From: Henricia sp. BOLD:AAB3569
Taxonomy: Eukaryota; Echinodermata; Asteroidea; Spinulosida; Echinasteridae
Assembly (NCBI GenBank): GCA_037783545.1
Contig: JBBELK010000459.1
Location: forward strand, 1-64,000
Reading direction: 5' to 3'
Length of the DNA stretch: 64,000 bases
The notes beneath the pieces are model-generated. The model worked only from the letters and a program-made list of their open reading frames with translations. It was not told the origin of the DNA and made no database searches. Of this stretch, positions 11,578-23,386 are shown one piece after another. A program made the translations under genes and the position numbers. How positions within the stretch are numbered: position 1 is the stretch's first letter; each line of letters starts with the position of its first letter.

Positions 11578-12719
11578 CAAACCTCTGGCATGTCCTCTGA
11601 TACTGAGCAGAGAAAGGGCTTTCTATACGTGGACTGCAAATTGTAGGAATGATTGCTGGTGGCTGACAAATGTTAACCAACGTTTGTTTTTATTGGTAAA
11701 TGCAGAATTAGCAACGCGTCCACACGATGTAGTTGCACCACTGGGCCTCAAAATACATGTAGGAGCCTCGCCCAAGTGGAGAACGGTCGTCCTGCTCAAA
11801 ATCTGCCAAAATCGACCTGACTTCCAACAGAACATGTTTCAGTGCTCCAAAGTCGTAACCCAAAACTTCCTAAGCGACTTAAATCTCGTTTCATAAGATT
11901 AAGGCCGGTCGCTTTTTGTTAAAGGAAAAAACGGCTCTTCCTCGTACAATGACATCGAGGAAAACCCGTGGGAGTAATGTGGGGTCAAAGTAGAGTGGAC
12001 ACAATCCGCGAAACAGTCCCAGCGTAGCGAGTTAGGCCGCAAAACGTAAGCCGTATAAACCCCCGTGGGTTCGGGCCGTGAAAGTTGTAAAAAGCCTGGC
12101 CGCGGGACACAGGTGACACGGAAACGCCTGGGTCATTACACCATGACCTCTCCTGTGAAAAATGCCGACATATGGCTGAGTGTACATATCTTTCTGTTCT
12201 ACAATATCGCCTCTTCTACCAATAGCTTTTGAAGTTCGGAGATTTTTGGCGATATTCATCTAGAACAAGCAACAAGAAACTCAATATCGTCAATATTTCG
12301 GGGCCTTTTGTGGGAAAGTTGATTTTTGACGAAGCGAGTTAGATTCCGTTTCTTCTGAACACAGAAGGTCATCTTTGGTTTTGCCATGTCAAAAGTGCAC
12401 TGGACCCCACTGAGCTGACTGTATGGGCATTTTACGGTGGTGGACGGAATTGCCCGAAATTTGAGAATTCTCACTAGGGTGAATAAGGGGCTTGAGGTGC
12501 CTGTTTTCTATTTTTGTTAAGGGGCATAATTATTATCTGTCATTGTCAAGTTTGTGAACAGTGTTATAAAAAGAAGCACTGTTAAAACCACGTTCTTTCA
12601 TGAATGCACCGGTAGTTGTTAAAAAGAGTTGAAAACTTCCGCTTGTCAAATTTGGGGAATAGGCCTACATGTATATTGAATGATGCATCGATGTATCTAA
12701 AGCGTGTCGTGTCCCGCAT
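11578..12719. other. No gene seen
   Basis: Continuation of a 195-codon frame to 11896 without any recognisable domain; the rest is unstructured. Confidence 0.35.
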
Positions 12720-13061
12720 TTAAAGGAGCTTGTTCAGATTTTTCCAGATAAAGGATTGCGATCTAACTTATTAATCAAAATGCCTCCTCAAAATACTCTC
12801 CATGGGAAGAAAACAGGAAATTTGGACGTGGAAGCAACGAGTTCGGTGTTAATTACTGCACTGCTTTATGTTCCGGAATATTTAGTTTAGTAAACATTGG
12901 TGGTTTTTTTTTTTTACGATATCCTTGGAAAATATACGGATTGATAGTGCAAAAATTCAGAATGGTAATGAAAAAAAAATACACATGATATGGTGTCAAA
13001 ATCTCATCACCCATGGGGTAAAAGGGGATGGGGGTCAAAAAGTGATCTGGCCACACTCATA
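12720..13061 (-). mobile_element. MITE family B, copy 4
   Basis: Begins TTAAAGGAGCTTGTTCAGAT. The interior matches B in reverse. The far end is degraded (GTGATCTGGCCACACTC) and lacks TTAA. Confidence 0.8.
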
Positions 13062-13085
13062 ATACATGCGTAATTCGGTGCTGGT

Positions 13086-13149
13086 CAACTCGGTCCCAAA
13101 CCAACTCGGCCCCAAACCAACTCGGCCCCAATTCAACTCGGTCCTAAGA
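13086..13149 (+). repeat. 16-bp tandem repeat, 4 units
   Basis: Units CAACTCGGTCCCAAAC, CAACTCGGCCCCAAAC, CAACTCGGCCCCAATT and CAACTCGGTCCTAAGA lie directly after a family B MITE. Confidence 0.9.
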
Positions 13150-13502
13150 CTTTTCGAAAAGGAATACCATCTGGTGTTTTCTGCCCAATAACTGCACATG
13201 CATCGTGGCACGTCTACCAAAAAGGTCGCTGCATGTCGCCATTCGCCATTCTATAGTTTTCATCAACAAGAAGCTTCTTGGGCAGTTTTCATAAAAGAGT
13301 CAGCGTAAATAAACTTGCTTAGGAATTAATTTGCTGGACAACTATTTAGCCAAGATGAAGTTTGTGATCGGTGTGTTAAGTAGAGGGGAAAGGGGAGCAC
13401 CTAAATATTGATTGTGATGTCGTGTTTGATGTGTTGCCTATTTTGTCCAAATACTGCTTAGCAGGCTAACATGCTAAGCAAAGATAATATAGCACCGTGG
13501 GC

Positions 13503-13750
13503 GCAAGATAGACCACTCATGCAATAAAGTGAAGTACGGAAAGGCGCCATTTGAGCAAGCAAACTAGACGTGCCTCGTGCCTGTTTGACATGCCTCTAAT
13601 GGTGTAATCCGTGTTATGGCGAAAAGTAACAGCAGCATCCGCGCCAGGCATGTCAAACAGACACGAGGCGCGTCTAGTTTGCTTACTCAAATGGCGCCTT
13701 TTCATACCTCACTTTATTGAATTGATTTCGCAATGAGTGGTCTATCTTGC
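13503..13750. repeat. Long inverted repeat with about 93-bp arms
   Basis: 13503-13595 (GCAAGATAGACCACTCAT … GTTTGACATGCC) and 13646-13750 are inverted copies with about six mismatches and a 12-14 bp insertion in the right arm. A 12-bp direct repeat ATGCTAAGCAAA lies outside at 13471 and 13763. Confidence 0.9.
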
Positions 13751-14327
13751 GGATCATCTTTGATGCTAAGCAAAATTTACTCGTAAGTGACTTTATGAAA
13801 TGTGTCCCAGATTTTTGCTGCCGCCAAGATCTTGCCGAGGACCATCAGTTTTTACCATCATGATCATTATCTTCGTCAACATCATCAGCATCAACATCTT
13901 GGGCAATCTCGGGGGCTCGAGGGAACGAGGCGTCCAGCTGTGTCCCACGCCCGGCCGGCCGGGAGCCAAGCCCGGCCTGGTTGCCGTAATGAACAGCTGC
14001 TTTGCGGCGGAAGTGGTTGGCATACCAAAACTGCTGGCCCTATCGCCAGATGGAACGGATATACGGAGCGCGGTTTGGGCGCGGAATTTAGCCCGGATTC
14101 TCGCATTATGAGTGGCCTTCGACCGGAGGATGTGCCCGTCCAGCGCGCTTTATCACTCAACTATTCGGCAAGGCACGCTTTACGGGCCAACAACAGATAT
14201 ATTTCACTTGTGAATAGACTTTTCAAATTAGTTTTTTCCACTCGTTTACCTGTAGGCCTATCGTAATTCTCTTTCTGCGGTTAATGGTCCGACTTGAACA
14301 TTGTACTTCATAATTAGCCTTTGGGGA

Positions 14328-14512
14328 CAGGGTGTTTCCCATGAATAGCGCCCGGTGTACAGATGTATATCCTATCACATGCACACCTAATATCCACTCT
14401 TGACTAGACCAGACTAAGTTTTTGTTGCTATGTGGTGCACGCGGCAGGTGTGAAGTAAAGAATCGATACAGTGTTCATCGTAGGAGAAAATGGCATATAA
14501 AGCAACCACGTA
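14328..14512 (-). mobile_element. MITE-like family E, copy 2
   Basis: Same segment as 9541-9712 (GTTGCTATGTGGTGCACGCG, GGTGTGAAGTAAAGAATCGA, ATAAAGCAACCACG). It also keeps the TTTCCCATGAATAGCG flank. Confidence 0.75.
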
Positions 14513-14599
14513 TAGCAATAATATAGCGTAGTGTGTGACTTTCTAAACTGCAACCTATTTGAATGCGAGGAATTCGTGGCACCAGGCATAATGCAAATG

Positions 14600-14930
14600 T
14601 TATATCATTTGCAGTGACCCAAAATTTTACTTCATTGAGTTGACAAGAAAAACCCGACTTAAAGTGTTGGTAGCAATGGTAACAAACACCACACGATTTT
14701 CCCCATGTAAAATGGTACCTTTGTGGGAGAAATTGCCAACTAAAGGTGCTTTAAAAAAAATCGTTCGCAAACGATTTTTAAACCATTCCTTCAACACAAA
14801 AACCATGCATAAATTGTTAATGTTTTCTGATTACTCTATCTATGTGGCTGACATTTCTACAAGGCAGTTTATCAACACTATTCTTTAGTTATACATGTAT
14901 GTAATGCTGTTGTTCCTTGAATTCGTAATA
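14600..14930 (+). mobile_element. MITE family F, copy 1 (empty-site reference)
   Basis: Matches 60104-60434 and the split copy 29114-29979: GAGTTGACAAGAAAAACCCG, ACAAACACCACACGATTTTC, TTTCTACAAGGCAGTTTATC, GCTGTTGTTCC. At 14745-14754 it reads GGTGCTTTAA without the insertion seen in the 29-kb copy. Confidence 0.85.
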
Positions 14931-15287
14931 AAACAAATCGCAAACAAATTGATATCTTGCCTTTAAGAATGAACACCATTGGCGCCGTTTTCGCAACCTG
15001 TCAATAATGCGGACGATAGTACAAATTATTTTGTAAACGACAACCAAAAACTGTTCGATTGCGCCTTCGTGTGAATAAACGGTATAATAAAGGGTTGTAC
15101 CTCGGGGCTACATTTGTTCACGGCACGCAACCTTCAAGTATAATAAGTACATGCGGGTCAGATATAGGGAACGTTGAATAAACCTATTGTACCAGCGATG
15201 ATTTGTAATCAATTTCGTTGCATTGGTCAAAGTTGTTCATCGGCGGATTATTGCACACGGGGAACATCGGAATATATACAATACACG

Positions 15288-15459
15288 CAGTCGAACCTTG
15301 AAAATAAGAGCACCGTTAATACAACATTCTGCTTATAACAAGGAAAATGTAGGTCCCGATCATTTGTCGTCATTGTTTTCATTCCTGATAATACAAGGTT
15401 CCTGTTATAACAAGGTAAAGCCCCAAGGACCTTCGGCTCTTATTAACGATGTTCGACTG
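15288..15459. mobile_element. Pogo/Tigger-like MITE
   Basis: The termini CAGTCGAACCTTG and GATGTTCGACTG, with AATAAGAGC/GCTCTTATT inside, form 24-bp imperfect inverted repeats resembling pogo/Tigger ends (CAGTCGAACCTCG…). The interior has CTTATAACAAGG repeats. 172 bp, non-coding. Confidence 0.7.
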
Positions 15460-15491
15460 TATTTACCCCGGCAGCCGAAAAGCGCAGTTAC

Positions 15492-15632
15492 AATAGACGT
15501 GAAACATATTAATGACGTCAGTTTGTTTACATGTGTGCAATTCTATGTGGTGGTCTCAGGGTACCAGACGGCTAGGGCCATAGGAAAGCACGCATGTAAC
15601 AAACCGTGACGTCATCATGTTTCAGGTCTATT
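15492..15632. mobile_element. Inverted-repeat MITE, family R
   Basis: AATAGACGTGAAACAT…GACGTCA…TTTACATG is mirrored by CATGTAACAAACCGTGACGTCA…GGTCTATT, giving arms of about 40 bp with gaps. Related arms occur in the tandem duplication at 58542-58860. Confidence 0.7.
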
Positions 15633-16636
15633 TTTCGTGAAGATTTTGTCCTCGCACAAGTTTACATATATGTTGTTTTATTTCATATGTTGTATTATTT
15701 CTTTGATTAAAAATTCATTCAACAGCGTAGGAGTGAATTGCAAATGTAAAACACTCAAGCGCAGACCTGTGAACTTGCCAAACCTAAATAATTAGATGTC
15801 AACCAATCCACACGTATCACCTGTCACACAACTTATAATTATGTTCTCGGCAAGAGCAAAATTTGGACACGATTGACAAATTTAAAATAAGCACTGGCAG
15901 CCTCGTTTTGGATGCTGAGTCATTGTATTACGTCACACGTCTCTTCATTTGCAAATTTTATCACAAAAGAAAGCACCAAGAGTCTGAGACCCTCGTTTTT
16001 CATGACAATTCCTCAAATGGTGCCACGTTTTGCTTTTAAATCAGTTTCCCAGTATGTGTGTTGAAAACATTGTGCCAATTTGGCTAAATATTTAGTCTTT
16101 TTCGAACACACAACCCAACCCTTTATCACAGGTATCGTGTTTCCGTTTTGACTGAAACATGAACAGGTTTTCCCCAATCAACTGTTTTGATCACCGTACG
16201 ACAATAAAAATTCCTGGTTGATAAAAAATTTGTAACTCGGGTGAAAGTGCAAATTATGTCGATACGATGTGTATATTGCGGTGCGTGGGAAAATAGCGAG
16301 TCCAAAGCTGCGAAAAAAACACCCAAACATATTGAAATGTGAATCATTGAGTTAAGTCTGTGAATGAACGAAATAGCTGTGCAACTTTTCGAAACGAATG
16401 ACGTCGGTTTTAGGCTCGACTTCATGGGTAGTTAACATCATGTGTTTGCTTGAGGATCCGCAATGTTTCATAAAGCAGCAATCTCAAACTTTGGCTTGAT
16501 CCACGCGTTTCGTAAATGCCTTTAAAAGTCAAAGCCAAGAGCGCGCCGAAGGCCAGGTCAGTTGTTTCGGAAATGTCAGGTATGTACGATATCCTGTAAT
16601 AAATCAACTGTTCGACAAGCTCGTGTTAAATCACCG

Positions 16637-16884
16637 GGGGCCAATTTCATAAAGCTGTTTAGCAAAAACAATTGGCAATTGCTTAATCAAAAATTTGTTT
16701 GCTTTATAAAAATGGGTTAATAGTCAAAATTGTATATCAACTTGTGATTTTAGCAAGAATAGCATAACACCAGTTAATTGTAATACACACCACATAAGAT
16801 TTTGCTAAAAACCCATTTTTATGAAGCAAACAAATGTTGGATTAAGCAAATTTCTTTGCTAAACAGCTTTATGAAATTGGCCCC
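16637..16884. mobile_element. MITE family D, copy 1, perfect 28-bp TIRs
   Basis: Ends GGGGCCAATTTCATAAAGCT… and …AGCTTTATGAAATTGGCCCC are perfect inverted repeats over 28 bp. The inner arms (AAAAATGGGTT / AACCCATTTTTATGAAGCAA) are also partly complementary, so the whole 248-bp unit can fold back. Confidence 0.9.
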
Positions 16885-19531
16885 TGGTCATTTGAGACAT
16901 GTACTGGATTCGGCTTCAGAAATAAGCTTTGTGTTTTTATTATCTTCTTTTCCGTTTACTTAATAATAGGCTGCAACGTTGAGATGCACCGAGCCTAAGC
17001 CAAAGACGACCGTTTGGAAAACTGCCACTTTTGTCAGCAAATTTGTGACAAATGACCTAAACTGCAAGGTCACGCGCATATACGTGTACTTCGTAAAGTA
17101 CACAATCGCTTATTGTGTGTTTAGTAATAGTATGGGCGAGTAACACACGGTCATGCCCAAAAGGTTCAAAGCTATAGTTTCATCAATTAAACTTCGTTAG
17201 AAATGACTGAAACAAAGAGAATATTCCATAGTTTTCTTGCTTTCCTGGTTTCTATTCTTTTTAGACACCTTCCTGAAAAATAAATAATATAATAAAATAG
17301 AAGCTCCACATATTTTCGAAATACAGATAAATACTTCCTATTTTCAGACGTGACCGAAATGTTTTTCTTTATCTGAACAACAGGGGCCCACAATAGTAAA
17401 AATGTAATGCTCGGGTTAAAAGTGTATACAGAATTTAGGAAACTACAACATGCATGAGCATGCGCTTTGACATTTGACCTACGAGACAACCTCGTTCCCA
17501 GTATGACATTTACATTTCCCTTCAAACGCCACAAACGTTTTGTTTGCAAATGATGCATCAGCAGATTACAAGAGACAGGGGTTGCTGGTAGTTGGTTTAA
17601 AATACTGCCGTGGACAAGGTTGATTGGAAATCATATGTTCCTGATTTTAGCGGGTCATCTTGTAAGATGTCCCCCGCTGCTTTTGGACAGCATTCCGTTC
17701 GTGACATGCTCTCCAGTGATACAAATTTATATGCTGCCAATATGTAATTTGGCTTTCTATTTGAACTGAAATTTCTGTAATTTACTTGTTTCTTTTTTGC
17801 AAAATAACCTTGTCGACCACAGACATGTCCATGATGTATACCACCAAATTTCCAGTACACGTTTTAAAAGTAAATTGATTAGTTTCGCCGGTAAAATATA
17901 GGTACATCAATTCAACGCCCAAAAAGTCAACTTAAGTTTTCAACAAAAATCGAGCACTCCATTAAGATGTACATTAATGTCATGCTTGAGATGAGTTAAG
18001 AGTAATTATACAAATAACCCATACGAGGAGTGACATGTTGAGCGATTTAACAGAACAATACATGGTTTAAAGATTAAAAGGTACTTAAATAGTTTAAATC
18101 ATTACAAAAACTGGCAAAACGAGGTTGAGGATCAATAATACAAATTTTAACAATGGTTAGATTTGGACTTCATAATTAAATTACCAGCACGAATACTCTT
18201 TCGTGCGGGTATTTTAATATGGTGCCTTGCCAAAATATAATTACTGTTTGTGTGGAGTCTTCCCCTTTTTCTTATGATCATGTATTAATATTTACTGGAC
18301 ACCAAAGTTCACTTGTAATTTGTCCTCATTGTGAGTGAGACGTCATTTGCCATAACCTCGCCCACTTGATGCGGATTGGCTCCCTGAGCCCACATAGTGA
18401 CCAATTGGATTGCACCATGATTTGTTTGCCAATTTGAAATATTTTAGACCAGGATTTGGTTTTAAAAAAATAGCCACAGGCAATCCTAACAGAGTGGCGG
18501 CTAGATAATAAAATATAAAACTGCAGGGTGTTTTTCGTGGTCAACGCGCGCATATGACGCGTCACTTCTTACAAAGAGGACATTATTATTATAAAAAGAA
18601 AACCAATGAATACATGAAGCTGACTGCAGCGGTAAACCCACAGCGTCTACGCGCAGTTTGAATACAACAACAAGAACAAGATAATGGAAAAAACTTCTTA
18701 ACAAGAAGAAACAAAAATAAATGTATTATTCTTTTATCTTGTCGGAAATAATTGCTTTTAATATTTTTACATCAAAACTGAGGCAGTGTTGTTTGGTAAA
18801 CGATACAAAATTTACGGGGGCAGGTAAGGGTAAACGACCAACGAACTCGAAAGGCCAAGACTAGTAAGAGTGGTAATTCGCGAAAGAAAACAGTTAAATA
18901 AAGGAAAGCCGAATGTGCTCCTCATTGGCTATAACCAACAACTGGAAGAATTTTAAGAAGGATTCACGGTTGTGTAAAAGTGAAAGCTGGACGCAACACA
19001 ATTCGCAAGATTTGGTTTCTAAAAAAATTGCACGGGCCGCGTCCCCTAGGGATCTATCTTTAGCTTCAAACCACAACCACCTATGTCCTGACAAACATGT
19101 TTAGCGAGTGCGTCCTAAAGACCCCATCCCAATCCGCTTTTTAGTCACTGAACAAACAGGCCGTATTTATTTCGCACTTCTGCCGCAGAGGACACAGGTC
19201 ACCAGGCACACAGCCCGGTAAGCAAACAAGTTAATTTTTATGCACCTTTTTTTGGTCTTCGAGTGCTGCGGACTTCCTGTGCATTGACTACTATGTTATT
19301 TTGTTCTTTCTAAGAGCTAGTGACCTTGGGACTTTGTACCGGATCCGATTTTTTTTCCAGCGAGTTCTTTTTGATTGATATATACCACGGGCCAGCGTGA
19401 GCGATTATCGGTGTAGCTTCGCGTGGAAAGACCACGATTCGCGTTCCGGTTATCTTTCCAATCAAACCACAAATAGACTGAACATTGAGCGAGGTTACCA
19501 CCACCACCGCATGTTGCATCGAAAACAACTA
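16885..19531. other. No gene or repeat recognised
   Basis: AT-rich, unique-looking DNA; the start of the repeat-poor zone that includes sprouty. Confidence 0.35.
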
Positions 19532-19583
19532 CAAATTCATTCCCTTTTAGTTTGCTTTCGCAAACTAAAAGGGAATGAATTTG
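19532..19583. repeat. Perfect hairpin, 24-bp stem, TTTC loop
   Basis: CAAATTCATTCCCTTTTAGT…, then a 4-base loop, then its exact complement to 19583. It stands alone in the repeat-poor region downstream of sprouty. Confidence 0.9.
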
Positions 19584-22573
19584 AATGAATTTAAACAGGA
19601 AATAAAATCTTGCGCAAGGAGTTTGGAAAGCGGAAATCCGTTCCTCTCGAGTTAGATTATATAAATCGTTGTTTGGCAGTTGAAAAGTTCGTCAATAAAC
19701 AAATCAAAATCCCAACATAAAAACCTGAATCACATGAAACTTGAACTTGTATGGAAGGGAAAATTGCGGGCAAATTGCGTGACCGCCTCCGTTTACATAC
19801 AATTGACCTTTGGCTTCGGATTAATACAGTGCATACACGGGGCAAACTGGCATGCAGTGCAGTGTCGGGTCGCACGCTTTTACATGTACCCAAAACAGTT
19901 TTTACTGTCTATGAAATTCAAAAAGACCCGTGCATGTCGTCCAAGTGGTATGAAAATCCTGGGTTAAGTCACGCACGGTGTTTCTGCTACACGCGGTCAG
20001 TTTTGTTCGCGAAAATGATGGTAAAGAATCAGTACAATAATTACCAAACGTTTTCAGACAGTTTGTAGAATTTTGGCGCGCAAAGCGTAATGTTGATACG
20101 TTGTGGGGCTGTGGGGTAGATCATGAAAAGTTTGACGTGACGACAACAGCCGAACAGCGTCTGGTGAGAAGCAAATACACAACCTGGGACAACCTGCTAG
20201 GTCAATCACGGCGATTCTTTGCAAGGGGTGACCCCAACCAGCGCGCTCACAGTGTTAGTTCGCAGCGCCATGTTTCCGGCCTCTCCGCAAACACCATAGT
20301 GCCCCGGCTAACGAACGTATCTCCAATGTGTGGCCAAGCTGTGCTCACAACCGTTTCTCACGGACCTCGACGAGTGCGGGATAATGACAACACCACGTTT
20401 AGTTTGAACAGGTGGATAGAACGGTTTCTAGTACAAGTTACAAGAGTCTGTTTTTACCGAGGGGTTGGAAGTTTGAATTTGAAAATTGAAAAACATTTGC
20501 CAAAGGTTTGGACCGTTATGAGCTTTTCAACTTCACACCAATACAAAGCACTTTTTTTGGTAATAGCACCACAATGAGCTATATATGTGAATAGCTCGCA
20601 TGACAGAACTGTTCAAAATCTAGCAACGATTTAGGTCTAAGGTCTTTGATGTTGTTTGTTTTTCACTCGCGGTAATAACACGGTTAGTTCTGCATGTACA
20701 ACAAAGTTAATTTGGAAACTAGTACTATAGACGGTGTACGGATAGGAGTTGACAGAACCAGTCAGCTCCCACAAAGGGGAGTAAATTGGGTCTGCTAGAA
20801 AGGCGAAAGACAGAAAAGGGGTGCTACTAGAGGAAACGCTCTCAACAAAGTCTCACAGGTTTTGCGCACTAATGACTTGTACTTAGTGATGAACGGTCGC
20901 TTGACAGTTTAGCCCGGGGCGAAAAGACCTTTGCGCTGTACTGAACAGCGCAGGTGAAGCCATGGTTTGTGAGATTATTCAATGGGGGTTCTATACTACT
21001 GGGTGTTCAATATGGCACACGGCCTCCATTCAATGTGTTTGTATTGTGTGTTCGCAATAAAGCTGCCGGAAACCCAGTAGTGGTTTTCGACCAGGCGTTT
21101 CAGCTCGAGCTGAATGGCCGAGCACGAATGGAGGTGTCAATACACAACCTTACATTTCGTAATGGTTAGAGTTTCTTTACTTTCCCTCATCCCTTATCCC
21201 TAGATCAACTCAACATTGAATACTGTCAACAAGTAAAAAAAAAATCACATAATCCAACACATCGTTCTCCAACAAGTACCTAACAGCATTTGCACGTGTT
21301 GCGCACGTAAATTTGTACAACCAGCTTCGTACTCGTATAAACAATCCAAATTACGATTATACATCAGAAACATCTGGCATGCATACAATTAAGCTTTGCT
21401 CGACAAACATGTTGGCAAACATGCTGGCAAAACTTTCTTGTACGACTTTTTAAATGTTAAGTATGTAGATTTATATCTATATATAATATATATGTATGTA
21501 CACACATATATATAGAATATACATATATACATGCATATACAATATATAAATATGTACATTACATGTATGTATAATTTTAAATAATGAACAGTCAATTTAC
21601 TAAATGGGAACTTGCTTTCCAAAGCGTGTTTGTGACGGGCGAAACAACATTTGACCGTGTTATTTTTTCTATTGGTGAAATACGAGATTTCCGAACGAGA
21701 CGTTAAACAAACAACTGCCTGACTTGTTGACGTCGTGCAGGTTTGTGTTTCTCTCTCGCAAAAGCGCGGGAAAATCACGAAGTCAATTTTGTTTTCAGCC
21801 TTCAGGTGTTTTGATCCTGTTCGCTGATCATGCCTGGTTAAATTCTCTTGAATTCTTAATAAAATTTGATACTTGCTGGCCTATCATTGGTTCGCCTCGA
21901 AACACAAGACGTCTTGGAGTACTGAACCGTACATTTGTTTTTCTTGTTTTATGCATACATTATTATTTTAGCACACTATCTAAAATGTAGTGTTTCGCTC
22001 ATTGCACCTCGTCTCTCATGAAAAGTAATATAATTCCATCTTGGGTCGGTCCCCCACCGCGGGATTGTACTCTGAAAGGGCTTTGGACTCGAATCTGGCT
22101 TCAGACAGAGGGCGGACGATACCTTTCCCTTACCCTTGGCAAAAGGACTGACGCCATTGTGGTGTGTTACCGATTGGGTCTAATCCACACAAGATGCTTG
22201 ACAGTCAAAATGGCTCCTGTCACGAATGAAGCTGTAATATATTCCTGGTTTTCCGGTAAGAACTGGGGTACCACCACAAGCGTCCCCGAGTTGCGAGGCA
22301 ACGCGGCCGACCTGGGATGGTGCATTTGCCCCTGGGCTGCCGGAGCAATTCGAGAGTTGTTCCCACAGATACCACACTGATATAATATCCTTGATTTACG
22401 GAAATTTTGCCGTGGTGGCCACGTGGCGAGACATGTCATTGACTCGACGGGGTGCACGGTAACCGCGGCCCCGCGGGCCGGTCCGGGGCATCCCGCTGCC
22501 CCGTCCGGGTATCGGATGTACATCGCCGAGTGACTGAGAATCAACCTAGTGCAAGATGGCGAGTCCTCCGGTG
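19584..22573. other. Sprouty 3' flank, repeat-poor, no second gene
   Basis: Presumably the sprouty 3' UTR and intergenic DNA. It contains an AT-rich low-complexity stretch (TATA/TACATA runs, about 21470-21575). A 158-codon open frame at 20101-20577 on the plus strand has no recognisable motif or domain. No interspersed element of the families listed elsewhere was recognised. Confidence 0.4.
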
Positions 22574-23350
22574 CTACAAACTGTTGTATACCGTTTCCTT
22601 GCACTTGCAACCGTCTCTGGCAAAGCAAAACTTGCAGGCAGATATACATCCTCGCCCAGGCCAGTAGCACCACAGACAGGGAAGAGCGAGGGATATCATG
22701 CCCATAAGGGACCATCTCAAACAGCATTTTTTGTCGCCGCACGAGCAGGGCTTGTCACCCCACGAATAGTCATCGTGGTTGCTGTCCGCCAAGTGGTAAA
22801 ATAATCCCTTGACGCAGCAAAGGCAGGTACAGTACTCAAGAGCGTTTTCCGCCGAGCACTTGTATCTTTCCCCGCACAGCCACGTGGAGGGTAAATCTGT
22901 CCTGGCTCGACACTTGTCGCAACAACACCTCCCACAATTCGGGCAAGTTAAGGGTAAATTACTGTCGTAATAGTGATGTTCTGTCCTACTTCTAGCAATC
23001 GCGTCCCTCGCTTCGTCTTCCTCAGTCCTGCTTACTTCCCTTTTTGCTACTTTTAACACTTTGGCCTTGCCATTGTCCGAGACGACAATGCAAGTCGATC
23101 TGTGTCCGCGGTGGTGATGACTTCCCGAGATGATCAGACCGGGAGTCTCGTTGTTATTCCGCTTATTGTAGAGACTCTCGATTCCCGGGACGTCCACGTA
23201 ATCGTTCTTGTGAGCTTGTTTCTCTCGAGGAGCGCCCTGCAGGGCCGGTAGTTCAAGTGTTCGGACCGGCTGACCGCTAGTCTGCCGCGAGGACCTCGTC
23301 AGAATTGACCGGGGCTGCCGCGATATCACGTCATTTCCATCCTGTGCCAT
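22574..23350 (-). CDS. spry: Sprouty homologue, receptor tyrosine kinase/MAPK feedback inhibitor
   Basis: Encodes 258 aa from the ATG at 23350 to a TAG at 22574. The open frame continues six codons further upstream but only to a TTG, so the ATG is the likely start. Residues about 136-250 form the Sprouty (SPR) cysteine-rich domain with 23 cysteines, including CPNCGRCCCDKC (136-147) and a run ending CKFCFARDGCKC. In known Sproutys this domain drives membrane targeting and oligomerisation. Tyr51 lies in KNDYVDVP, which matches the phosphotyrosine motif (Asn-Asp/Glu-Tyr, then a nearby Pro; Tyr53/55 of vertebrate Sproutys) that binds Cbl-type SH2 domains. Family role (known): induced by FGF/EGF signalling and represses Ras-MAPK. 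At 258 aa it is shorter than vertebrate SPRY1/2/4 (about 300-320 aa), with a compact N-terminal half. Coding is intronless, as in most Sprouty genes. I saw no canonical AATAAA on this strand in about 1 kb downstream. SPRED is unlikely because there is no EVH1 domain. Confidence 0.96.
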   Translation of the reverse strand: MAQDGNDVISRQPRSILTRSSRQTSGQPVRTLELPALQGAPREKQAHKNDYVDVPGIESLYNKRNNNETPGLIISGSHHHRGHRSTCIVVSDNGKAKVLKVAKREVSRTEEDEARDAIARSRTEHHYYDSNLPLTCPNCGRCCCDKCRARTDLPSTWLCGERYKCSAENALEYCTCLCCVKGLFYHLADSNHDDYSWGDKPCSCGDKKCCLRWSLMGMISLALPCLWCYWPGRGCISACKFCFARDGCKCKETVYNSL

Positions 23351-23381
23351 GGATGCAACAGGCGACAAGCCGGTGCTCCAT
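23331..23381 (-). promoter_or_regulatory. Upstream ORF overlapping the sprouty start
   Basis: An ATG at 23381, only six bases into the predicted coding exon, opens a 16-codon frame that ends with TGA at 23331-23333. It is out of frame with sprouty and overlaps its first codons. If this exon start is used in the mRNA, ribosomes would meet this ATG first and sprouty translation would depend on leaky scanning or reinitiation. What is seen is the ATG, frame and stop; the regulatory effect is inference. Confidence 0.45.
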
Positions 23382-23386
23382 AAACT

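Noticed and set aside
11309-11896. 195-codon open frame
   Set aside because: Much of it is a palindrome with frames on both strands; no domain or splice context.
20101-20577. 158-codon plus-strand frame downstream of sprouty
   Set aside because: No recognisable motif or codon-bias signal by eye; a lineage-specific gene cannot be excluded but is unsupported.
22167-22742. 191-codon minus-strand frame overlapping sprouty
   Set aside because: A shadow frame overlapping the 3' end of the sprouty CDS; the product has no domain and the true frame is unambiguous.
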